This document shows positions 9,954-16,948 of a stretch of DNA of 64,000 nucleotides, piece after piece. The notes under the pieces are model-generated. The model was not told the origin of the DNA, did no database searches, and was given only the letters and a program-made list of their open reading frames with translations. Origin of the DNA: Cyclobacteriaceae bacterium (GTDB lineage: Bacteria; Bacteroidota; Bacteroidia; Cytophagales; Cyclobacteriaceae). The stretch spans positions 22,406-86,405 of the forward strand of contig JAHBUB010000013.1 in the NCBI GenBank assembly GCA_019638285.1, written 5' to 3'. A program made the position numbers and the translations under genes. Every line of letters starts with the position of its first letter. Within the stretch, counting starts at the first letter, position 1.

Positions 9954-10073
9954 CTAAATTATTAGACCACCATCATCCCGGTTTGGGAGAATAATAATGC
10001 TAATAATGACCAGCACACCCGTGATCGAATTGATCAGGGAGTTAGTTATTTCGTATCGCTGCGTTGTGTTCAT
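9954..10073 (-). CDS. ilv operon leader peptide (39 codons)
   Basis: A short frame starts with ATG at 10073 and ends with TAG at 9954. Residues 20-29 read VLVIISIIIL, so nine of ten are branched-chain residues; 16 of 39 overall are Ile, Leu or Val. It ends 18 bases before a strong terminator hairpin ahead of ilvE. This is the arrangement of the E. coli ilvL leader, in which ribosome stalling at Ile, Leu or Val codons prevents termination. The product itself is probably non-functional; the act of translating it is the sensor. It is too short for ordinary gene calling. Confidence 0.85.
   Translation of the reverse strand: MNTTQRYEITNSLINSITGVLVIISIIILPNRDDGGLII
9967..9980 (-). promoter_or_regulatory. 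antiterminator arm of the ilv attenuator
   Basis: On the minus strand this segment (CGGGATGATGGTGG, leader codons Arg32 to Gly36) can pair with the upstream arm of the terminator, CCGCCCCATCCCG. The first 7 bp (CGGGATG) match perfectly, followed by a nearly complete second block. It lies just 3' of the Ile/Leu codon run. A ribosome stalled there leaves it free to pair and block the terminator, while one that reaches the stop would cover it. Confidence 0.75.
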
Positions 10074-10139
10074 CTTCACTTTTTGCTTGTGCTGTGGTAC
10101 AAGGATGGAAATTTTTTCTCTGAGATTCAACAAACAATC

Positions 10140-10169
10140 GAAAAATAATTTAAGCGGAAGGGTAACAAA
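10140..10169 (-). promoter_or_regulatory. possible primary promoter of the ilv operon
   Basis: On the minus strand, TTTG (10169-10166) is followed 18 bases later by TATTTTTC (10147-10140). This is one base from the Bacteroidota -7 consensus TAnnTTTG and near its usual -33 spacing. Transcription would begin about 60 bases before the leader ATG. Only the consensus supports this. Confidence 0.35.
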
Positions 10170-10335
10170 CGTTAGGTAAGGATAAGCAGATGTTGAGAAG
10201 TTTGGATTTTCTAAAGGGTTATTTTTTTGAAATATTCTATTTCTTAATGATTGGAATTGGGCATTTTTTGAGGGAAAAAATGGTATTCGAGTATCCTTAC
10301 ATTGCTAATTCAAAAAATATTGCCCACATTTGTAA

Positions 10336-10351
10336 TGTGTTACGTTACACA
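10336..10351. promoter_or_regulatory. imperfect palindrome, candidate HigA operator
   Basis: TGTGTTACGTTACACA is palindromic except for one mismatched pair (TGTGT..ACGT..ACACA). It lies 71 bp before higB. Antitoxins of this family autoregulate by binding palindromes in their own promoter, so it is a reasonable but unproven operator. Confidence 0.4.
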
Positions 10352-10422
10352 GAACGTTGATTAAAAGGTAAGGCCAGCTAACCAAGATAGCAGGCGATAT
10401 TAAATCCCACGATCATGAAATT

Positions 10423-10704
10423 ATGATTGAATCGTTTAAGCATAAGGGGCTCAAGGAGCTCTTTATTGATGGAAAGACCAAAAAACTTCCACAGGAACGC
10501 CTCAGAAAGATTAAAATGATACTGGCTATTATTGATGCGGCCGTATCGCTGGAAGATTTGAATGTTCCGGCTTTTAGATTACATAAACTTAAAGCACCGC
10601 CTTATCAAGGTTATTGGTCAATTGATGTTTCTGGTAATTACAGGATTATCTTTGAGTTCACGGATGGTAAGGCGACAAGTATTGATTACTTAGACACCCA
10701 TTAA
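10423..10704 (+). CDS. higB: HigB-type toxin (RelE/ParE superfamily mRNA interferase)
   Basis: This 93-residue toxin belongs to the HigB plasmid-maintenance killer group. Recognisable family features are the start MIESFKHKGLKELF, the FRLHKLKAPPYQGYWSIDV segment, and NYRIIFEFTDGKATSIDYLDTH at the end. HigB toxins cleave mRNA on the ribosome. The toxin gene precedes the antitoxin gene, which is the characteristic order of hig loci, with the toxin stop codon directly followed by the antitoxin ATG. Neighbouring genes are unrelated, suggesting an insertion between ilv and dinB, though no transfer scars are visible. Confidence 0.9.
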   Translation: MIESFKHKGLKELFIDGKTKKLPQERLRKIKMILAIIDAAVSLEDLNVPAFRLHKLKAPPYQGYWSIDVSGNYRIIFEFTDGKATSIDYLDTH

Positions 10705-11004
10705 ATGAAAAAATTTATTCAACATAATCCCCCGCACCCAGGAGAGATTTTGTTAGAATTCTATCTTGATCCTCTTGGCTTAACTGTTACAGAAGCCAGT
10801 GATAAGCTACTTATCACTCGGCCTAATTTGTCTACCATTGTTAATAAAAGAGCAGGGATCTCCCCACTTATGGCTCTTAAACTTGCCCGTGCTTTTAAAA
10901 CCACTCCTCACTACTGGATGAATTTACAGGCAAATTATGACCTATGGCATGCTATGAATAACAATAAAAGCGTGACCGATCGGGTGGAACAACTTGTAAA
11001 ATAG
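10705..11004 (+). CDS. higA: HigA-type antitoxin (XRE family)
   Basis: The 99-residue partner of HigB is expected to bind and neutralise the toxin and repress the operon. It starts with the family signature HNPPHPGEILLEFYLDPLGLTV. A helix-turn-helix at about 28-60 (TEASDKLLITRPNLSTIVNKRAGISPLMALKLARAF) is followed by a short C-terminal arm with YWMNLQANYDLW. The ATG abuts the toxin stop, so the two are co-translated. Confidence 0.9.
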   Translation: MKKFIQHNPPHPGEILLEFYLDPLGLTVTEASDKLLITRPNLSTIVNKRAGISPLMALKLARAFKTTPHYWMNLQANYDLWHAMNNNKSVTDRVEQLVK

Positions 11005-11072
11005 TTTCAGCTTTAAAAGAATTAATACACTTACTATCAGATAGTTAACTGAATTTGCGAATCCTCCAATCA

Positions 11073-11088
11073 TTTAGTAAATACTAAA
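11073..11088. promoter_or_regulatory. palindrome before dinB, candidate damage-response operator
   Basis: TTTAGTAAATACTAAA has 7-bp arms around a two-base centre. The left half, ATTTAGTAA, is repeated at 11091-11099. The palindrome ends 20 bp before dinB. DinB/DnaE2-like cassettes are normally under a LexA-type repressor, so this is the obvious candidate operator. No lexA-like gene is present in the window. Confidence 0.55.
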
Positions 11089-11108
11089 ATATTTAGTAAT
11101 ATTGCTTA

Positions 11109-12296
11109 ATGGATACCCGCAATGTCATACACATGGATTTGGATGCCTTCTTTGTGGCAGTAGAATGTAAGCTGCACAAGGAGCTCAAAAACAGACCTTT
11201 AATAATAGGGGGAAGCAGTGGACGTGGGGTAGTGGCGGCTTGTAGTTATGAAGCTCGAACATTTGGTGTGCATTCTGCCATGCCCATGTATCTGGCACTG
11301 CAATTGTGTCCTGATGCCAAGGTGATCTCTGGAGATATGGAGGCTTACAGCAAGCACTCTCACCTGGTTACTGAAATCATTGCTAATTCTGCTCCTGCTT
11401 TTGAGAAAGCCTCTATCGATGAATTTTATATCGATGCCTCGGGCATGGATCGCTACTTCGGGGCTTTCAAGTGGGCGGTGGAATTGCGTAAAAAGGTGAT
11501 AAAGGATAGCGGTCTCACTATTTCTATGGGTATGTCAGTGAATAAACTGGTGTCCAAGGTGGCTACAGGAGAGTTTAAACCCAATGCGGAGAAGCATATT
11601 CCGGCAGGAGAAGAGAGGGATTTTTTGGCGCCTTTGTCGGTAGAGAAAATTCCTATGATAGGAAAACAGACCGCTTCTTTCCTTTATGACATGGGCGTGA
11701 GAAAAGTGGCCACCTTGCGGGAGATGCCTTTGAAATTTTTGGTGAGTGCTTTTGGTAAAAATGGCATCAGCCTTTGGAACAAAGCGCATGGCATCGATAA
11801 CTCCCCGATTGTTTCCTACAGCGAGCAAAAATCGGTTTCTACAGAAAGCACTTTTGATCAGGACTCTATTGACGTGAAAGGGATCAAATCCATTTTAATT
11901 GCCATGATTGAGAAGGTGGCGTTTACTCTTCGCGAGCAAAAAAAACTTACTTCTTGTGTGACGGTAAAAATTCGCTATGCCAATTTTGATACGGAAACAA
12001 AACAAGTGCATATTCCCTATACATCTTCTGACCACATATTACTTCGGGTTGTATTAGAATTGTTTGAGCGACTTTATAATAGAAGAATGCTCATCCGGTT
12101 GGTAGGGGTTCGCCTAAGCAGCTTGGTGTATGGCAGTCACCAGATCAGTTTGTTTGATGACACAGAAGAGAGCATCAGCCTTTATGAAGCGATGGACCGA
12201 ATGAAACACAAACATGGAGTAGATAAATTGGTTCGCGCCACCACACTGAATGTGAATAAACGGGTGAGAATGGAAATGAATGCGTTCAAAGGGTAA
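11109..12296 (+). CDS. dinB: Y-family DNA polymerase (DinB/Pol IV type)
   Basis: This translesion polymerase inserts nucleotides opposite damaged bases. Metal-binding residues are visible at Asp10 (HMDLDAFFVAVE) and Asp104-Glu105 (ASIDEFYID). The thumb region (GIGKQT-like, here MIGKQTASFL) and little-finger domain follow. A C-terminal QISLF (345-349) fits the sliding-clamp-binding motif. At 395 residues it is a complete protein. It is followed after 74 bp by a DnaE-type polymerase, making a two-gene mutagenesis cassette. Steric-gate residues follow the DinB pattern (FF after DLDA), so DinB is preferred over UmuC or ImuB. Confidence 0.93.
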   Translation: MDTRNVIHMDLDAFFVAVECKLHKELKNRPLIIGGSSGRGVVAACSYEARTFGVHSAMPMYLALQLCPDAKVISGDMEAYSKHSHLVTEIIANSAPAFEKASIDEFYIDASGMDRYFGAFKWAVELRKKVIKDSGLTISMGMSVNKLVSKVATGEFKPNAEKHIPAGEERDFLAPLSVEKIPMIGKQTASFLYDMGVRKVATLREMPLKFLVSAFGKNGISLWNKAHGIDNSPIVSYSEQKSVSTESTFDQDSIDVKGIKSILIAMIEKVAFTLREQKKLTSCVTVKIRYANFDTETKQVHIPYTSSDHILLRVVLELFERLYNRRMLIRLVGVRLSSLVYGSHQISLFDDTEESISLYEAMDRMKHKHGVDKLVRATTLNVNKRVRMEMNAFKG

Positions 12297-12370
12297 TTAT
12301 AATGTGATGATGAGTTGATGTGATAATTAGTTGATTGTCCTCTCCAACACCACATCAGCTAATTAAAAAT

Positions 12371-15300
12371 ATGTTTCTCAATTGTCATACCGCTTTCAGT
12401 TTTAAATACGGCACCTTACAGGTGGAGGATCTTTTTAACGAAGCAAAGCGATGTGGTGTGCACAAACTGATTCTGACGGAGATCAACAACACCGCTTCCT
12501 ACATAGAGATGTTGAGGCTTTGCGTGGAGAAAACTCCTGTTAACGGGAGTATGCTTACTGCTTTTGGTAAGGAAGCGTACGAACTGGAGATAGCGGTGGG
12601 GGTAGAATTCAGAAGCGAGGATCAATTGCTTTTCATTGCTATTGCACAGAACAATGATGGGTTTGAGGAGATCAACAGGTTCTTGTCCCATCACAACTTA
12701 AATAATAAAGCCTTACCGAATCGCGCTCCTGTATTTGGAAACGTTTTTGTAATCTATCCATTTGGGCTATTGGAACCTGGCCTTCTTCGCCCGCACGAAT
12801 TTCTGGGTGTTCGTATTCATCAACTCAATCATTTGAGGGTTTATACTTCTTACAAAACACACAAGGAAAAATTTGTGATTCATCATCCCGTCACTTTTGC
12901 CAATAAAATTCATTTTAACGTTCATCGGCTGTTGAGGGCCATTGATAAGAATACACTGCTCAGTAAACTAGCAGAGGAACAACAAGCATTACCCGATGAA
13001 ATCATGATGCCAGAAGAAAAACTGGCAGAGGTGTTTTCCGACTATCCAGGCCTGATTGAAAACACGCAGCAGTTGATGAATAGGTGTTCAATCGACTTTG
13101 AGCTGAAAAGGGATAAAAATAAAAAAACATTAACCGGAAGTGAAGAAAGTGATTGGGACTTGTTGGTAACAAAAGCATGGGAAGGATTTCAAAAACGATA
13201 TGATGTAAGTCAACAGGATCTAAGAGAACGTTTCCAAAGAGAGCTCAATATTATTAAGAGTAAGGGGTTTTGTGCTTATTACCTTATTGTCTATAACTTG
13301 CTTCAGTTTGCCAGGCAGCGGGGTTTTGATTATGTGGGGCGGGGGAGCGGAGCCAATAGCGTGGTGGCTTACTGTCTGGAGATTACCAATGTAGATCCCA
13401 TTGAGCTGGATTTATATTTCGAAAGATTTTTAAACGCTGAACGCTCCACGCCACCCGACTTTGATATTGATTTTTCGTGGGACAACAGGGATGCTATCTA
13501 TAATTATATCTTTTCGAAATACGGAAGTGATCATGTTTGTTTGTTGGGGACACACGTCACTTATCAAAAACGATCGGTGTTGCGCGAACTGGGGAAAGTA
13601 TTTGGTTTGCCCAAAGAAGAGATTGACGCTATCGTAGAAGAACCGGATCGACATAAAAACCGGGATCATATTACGGAGCTGATCTTTAAATATGCAGAGT
13701 ATATTAAGGACCTGCCTGCTAATATCTCAATTCATGCTGGCGGTGTATTGATTACTGAAAAACCAATTTATGCGTATACCGCTATCCAGTTTCCACCCAA
13801 AGGTTATCCTGTCTCTCATTTTGAAATGCACAATGCCGAAGACATGGGCATTTTTAAGTTTGATATTTTAAGCCAGCGCGGGTTAGGTCACTTGAAAGAA
13901 ACGGTAAAACATGTAAAACGCAATCGGGGAATAGATGTGAACATTCACCGGTTTCATGATTTTAAGAAAGATGAAAAAATAAAAAAATTATTGCGCGACA
14001 GCAAAGCGATGGGTTGCTTTTATGTGGAGTCACCCGCCATGCGCATGTTGTTAGGCAAGTTACGTTGTGAAGACTATCTCACACTGGTAGCGGCCAGTTC
14101 TATTATTCGTCCGGGCGTGGCGCGATCGGGAATGATGCGCACCTATATCGAGCGGTTTCATTTGGTAAGCAACGGGGGTAAGTATGAGGTCATTCATGAG
14201 AAGATAAATGAGCTCATGAAGGAAACGTATGGTGTGATGGTGTATCAGGAGGATGTAATTAAAGTGGCGCATCATTTTGCTAACATGACTTTGACGGAAG
14301 CGGATGTATTGCGCAGGGGAATGTCAGGTAAATTTCGCTCGAGGGAAGAGTTTCAACGGATAGAGGAAAGTTTTTTTACAAATTGTAAAAAATTGGGATA
14401 TGAGCAACATGTGATCGATCGGGTGTGGTATGAGATAGAAAGCTTTTCAGGCTATTCTTTTTCTAAAGGACACTCTGCCAGCTATGCAGTGGAGAGTTAT
14501 CAGAGTTTGTTTTTAAAAGCACATTACCCGCTGGAGTTCATGGTGGGGGTAATTAACAATTTTGGGGGCTTTTACCGCACCGAATTCTATTTTCATGAGG
14601 CGCGTATGAGTGGAGCGAAAATCAATGCGCCTTGTGTGAACCATAGCGATCACCTCACTACTATATATGGTGATGAAATATTTATGGGATTCATTCATTT
14701 AAAAAGCCTGGAGAATAAAGTCGCCAAACTGGTACCGGGGGAGCGGCAACGCAATGGTGATTACACCAGTTTGGATAATTTTTTAAAACGAATACCTATA
14801 AGTTTGGAGCAAGTACGCATTCTCATTCGATTGGGGGCATTCCGGTTTACCAACAAAACAAAACAGCGGCTGTTGTGGGAGGCGATGCTTTATTTGAGTA
14901 ATCAGAATGCAAACAAAAGAAAAGTACAATCGACTGCATTGTTTAATACAGAGCCCAAAGAGTATCCACTGCCTGTATTGAACCGCCTGCCGCTGGAAGA
15001 TGCGTTTGATGAAATTGAGTTGCTGGGGTTTCCGCTATGCGATCCGTTTCTTCTGTTGGACACACCAAAACGAGGTGACACTGTTGCAAAAGAATTGATG
15101 CAAAAGATTGGTAAGACAGTGACGATTGTGGGCTATGTAGTGACTACCAAAAATACAAGTACGCTAAAGGGTGAACCTATGCACTTCGGCACTTTTTATG
15201 ATAAAGATGGAGAAGTGTTTGATACGGTTCATTTCCCGAATATCACAAAAATGTATCCGTTTCGAGGTCGCGGTTTTTATGGAATGCAAGGAAAGGTGGT

Positions 15301-15409
15301 AGAGGATTTTGGGATTGCCTCCATTGAGGTAGACTACATGAAAAAGTTACCCATGGTAAGTAAGAGGATTGAGCAGACGAAGGAGTTTGTGGAATTTGGT
15401 AATCGGTAG
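12371..15409 (+). CDS. second DNA polymerase III alpha subunit (DnaE2-like)
   Basis: This C-family polymerase of 1012 residues is shorter than the main replicative DnaE (about 1160-1200). It is probably the specialised copy that extends past lesions after DinB. The PHP domain begins NCHTAFSFKYG, where replicative enzymes usually have HxHS-type metal ligands. The three palm aspartates are visible at 363, 365 and 367 in PPDFDIDFSW. A helix-hairpin-helix region and an OB-fold (TIVGYVVTTKNT onward) follow. The ATG at 12371 was chosen over an upstream TTG because the PHP domain begins immediately after it. The housekeeping dnaE is not in this window, so the subfamily assignment rests on context. 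Confidence 0.88.
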   Translation: MFLNCHTAFSFKYGTLQVEDLFNEAKRCGVHKLILTEINNTASYIEMLRLCVEKTPVNGSMLTAFGKEAYELEIAVGVEFRSEDQLLFIAIAQNNDGFEEINRFLSHHNLNNKALPNRAPVFGNVFVIYPFGLLEPGLLRPHEFLGVRIHQLNHLRVYTSYKTHKEKFVIHHPVTFANKIHFNVHRLLRAIDKNTLLSKLAEEQQALPDEIMMPEEKLAEVFSDYPGLIENTQQLMNRCSIDFELKRDKNKKTLTGSEESDWDLLVTKAWEGFQKRYDVSQQDLRERFQRELNIIKSKGFCAYYLIVYNLLQFARQRGFDYVGRGSGANSVVAYCLEITNVDPIELDLYFERFLNAERSTPPDFDIDFSWDNRDAIYNYIFSKYGSDHVCLLGTHVTYQKRSVLRELGKVFGLPKEEIDAIVEEPDRHKNRDHITELIFKYAEYIKDLPANISIHAGGVLITEKPIYAYTAIQFPPKGYPVSHFEMHNAEDMGIFKFDILSQRGLGHLKETVKHVKRNRGIDVNIHRFHDFKKDEKIKKLLRDSKAMGCFYVESPAMRMLLGKLRCEDYLTLVAASSIIRPGVARSGMMRTYIERFHLVSNGGKYEVIHEKINELMKETYGVMVYQEDVIKVAHHFANMTLTEADVLRRGMSGKFRSREEFQRIEESFFTNCKKLGYEQHVIDRVWYEIESFSGYSFSKGHSASYAVESYQSLFLKAHYPLEFMVGVINNFGGFYRTEFYFHEARMSGAKINAPCVNHSDHLTTIYGDEIFMGFIHLKSLENKVAKLVPGERQRNGDYTSLDNFLKRIPISLEQVRILIRLGAFRFTNKTKQRLLWEAMLYLSNQNANKRKVQSTALFNTEPKEYPLPVLNRLPLEDAFDEIELLGFPLCDPFLLLDTPKRGDTVAKELMQKIGKTVTIVGYVVTTKNTSTLKGEPMHFGTFYDKDGEVFDTVHFPNITKMYPFRGRGFYGMQGKVVEDFGIASIEVDYMKKLPMVSKRIEQTKEFVEFGNR

Positions 15410-15418
15410 GCGTACAGG

Positions 15419-16837
15419 TTACCGAGTACTGATCAAAGACAGACTAACCACATTTTCCACATGAATCGTATGCGGAAACATATCTACTGGCTGAACAACG
15501 TTGATCTCGTATTTTTCTGATAGTATTTTGAGGTCGCGGGCCTGCGTAGCGGGGTTGCAGCTGACATAAACAATCCGTTGTGGCTCTGCCTTTAATATCA
15601 TTTTACAAACATCTTCATGCATACCTGCTCTCGGTGGATCGGTAATAATTACATCGGGCCTTCCATATGTATTTAAGAAGGAATCATTAAGTAAATCTTT
15701 TATGTCTCCCGCAAAAAACTCGGTATTGGTAATTCCATTGATTTGTGAATTTACTTTGGCGTCTTCAATGGCATCGACTACATATTCCAACCCAATTACT
15801 TTTTTGGCATTGGCTGCTACAAAATTGGCGATCGTACCCGTGCCAGTATAAAGATCGTAAACAAGTTCATCGCCTTTTAGATCAGCCAGTTGCCAAGCGA
15901 TTTTGTATAGTTCATGTGCCTGATCAGAATTGGTCTGATAGAAAGATTTTGGACCCACCCTAAACTGAAGTTCTCCATTGCCATTTGGTCTTGGCATTAG
16001 TTCAGTGATATAGGGATTGCCTTTCCATGTAATTACATCTAAATCATTGAAAGTGTCATTTCTTTTGTTATTGATGATATAGTTGATAGAGGTGAGTTGC
16101 GGAAATTTATCGGATAGCATTTGAAGAAGCGACTCAATCCATTCCATGTTATTTTGTGTCACCTGTAAAATAACCATTGCTTCACCGGAAGTGGAGGTGC
16201 GAATGGTTACTGTCCTCAAAAAACCTTCCTGACTCCTCAAATCGAAGAAGGGAATTTTCATTTTGAGGGCTGTTTTTTTTAATGCAAGCCGAATACCATT
16301 GGATGGATCAGGTTGTAGATGACATTCTATTACATCAAAAACCTTATCAAACATTTTTGGGATATGAAAACCCAGGGCAGGTCCTTTTACTTTATCACTT
16401 TGTAGGTCTTCCCACGGGAGCCATTCACTGTGTGTAAAAGTAAAGTCAAGTTTGTTGCGATATAATTTTGTTTTGGCTGAGCCGAGAATGGGTCTGATGT
16501 TTGGAATATTTAAATCTCCAATTCGTTCTAGATTATCCTGAACTTGTTTTTGTTTATAAAATAATTGTGTCTCGTAGTTGATATGCTGCCAGGTACATCC
16601 ACCACAGGTGCCAAAATGAGAACAAAAGGGTTGAATGCGCTGATTAGATTCCTTAACTACCTGGGTTACCCGGGCCTCTATAAAGCTTTTTTTCTTATGA
16701 GTAATAGTCGCGTTTACCACATCTCCAGGGGCACCTCCTGTTAGAAATATCACCAACCCGTCTATTTTGGCAATGCATTTCCCTTCCGCAGCCATGGTTT
16801 CTATGTATACGTTTTCCAGTAAGTCCCCTTTCTTCAT
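15419..16837 (-). CDS. rlmD: 23S rRNA uracil-C5 methyltransferase (RlmD/RumA family)
   Basis: This SAM-dependent enzyme makes 5-methyluridine in 23S rRNA. An N-terminal TRAM RNA-binding domain (about 1-60) precedes the Fe-S cysteines Cys72, Cys78 and Cys81 (FCSHFGTCGGC); a fourth lies near 168 (ECHLQPD). The SAM motif YDLYTGTGTIANFVA and the catalytic Cys427 in VYVSCNPATQARDL complete the family signature. The gene converges on the polymerase gene with a 9-bp gap. Which uridine it modifies cannot be told from sequence. Confidence 0.92.
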   Translation of the reverse strand: MKKGDLLENVYIETMAAEGKCIAKIDGLVIFLTGGAPGDVVNATITHKKKSFIEARVTQVVKESNQRIQPFCSHFGTCGGCTWQHINYETQLFYKQKQVQDNLERIGDLNIPNIRPILGSAKTKLYRNKLDFTFTHSEWLPWEDLQSDKVKGPALGFHIPKMFDKVFDVIECHLQPDPSNGIRLALKKTALKMKIPFFDLRSQEGFLRTVTIRTSTSGEAMVILQVTQNNMEWIESLLQMLSDKFPQLTSINYIINNKRNDTFNDLDVITWKGNPYITELMPRPNGNGELQFRVGPKSFYQTNSDQAHELYKIAWQLADLKGDELVYDLYTGTGTIANFVAANAKKVIGLEYVVDAIEDAKVNSQINGITNTEFFAGDIKDLLNDSFLNTYGRPDVIITDPPRAGMHEDVCKMILKAEPQRIVYVSCNPATQARDLKILSEKYEINVVQPVDMFPHTIHVENVVSLSLISTR

Positions 16838-16948
16838 ATGGGTGCGAAAATACTATGAAATAGCAAGTATCCCGAATAATTCAAAATACACTATTATGGG
16901 GGTTTCTTGCCCCAGGTGCAATCCTTATATTTCGAATTGGTATCAGCT

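Noticed and set aside
9860-9960. Hairpin before ilvE as a riboswitch or T-box
   Set aside because: No T-box motif or ligand-binding core is visible; leader peptide plus terminator explains it fully.
16907-16948. N-terminal extension of the CHU_C protein
   Set aside because: It would precede and disable the obvious signal peptide that starts at 16949.
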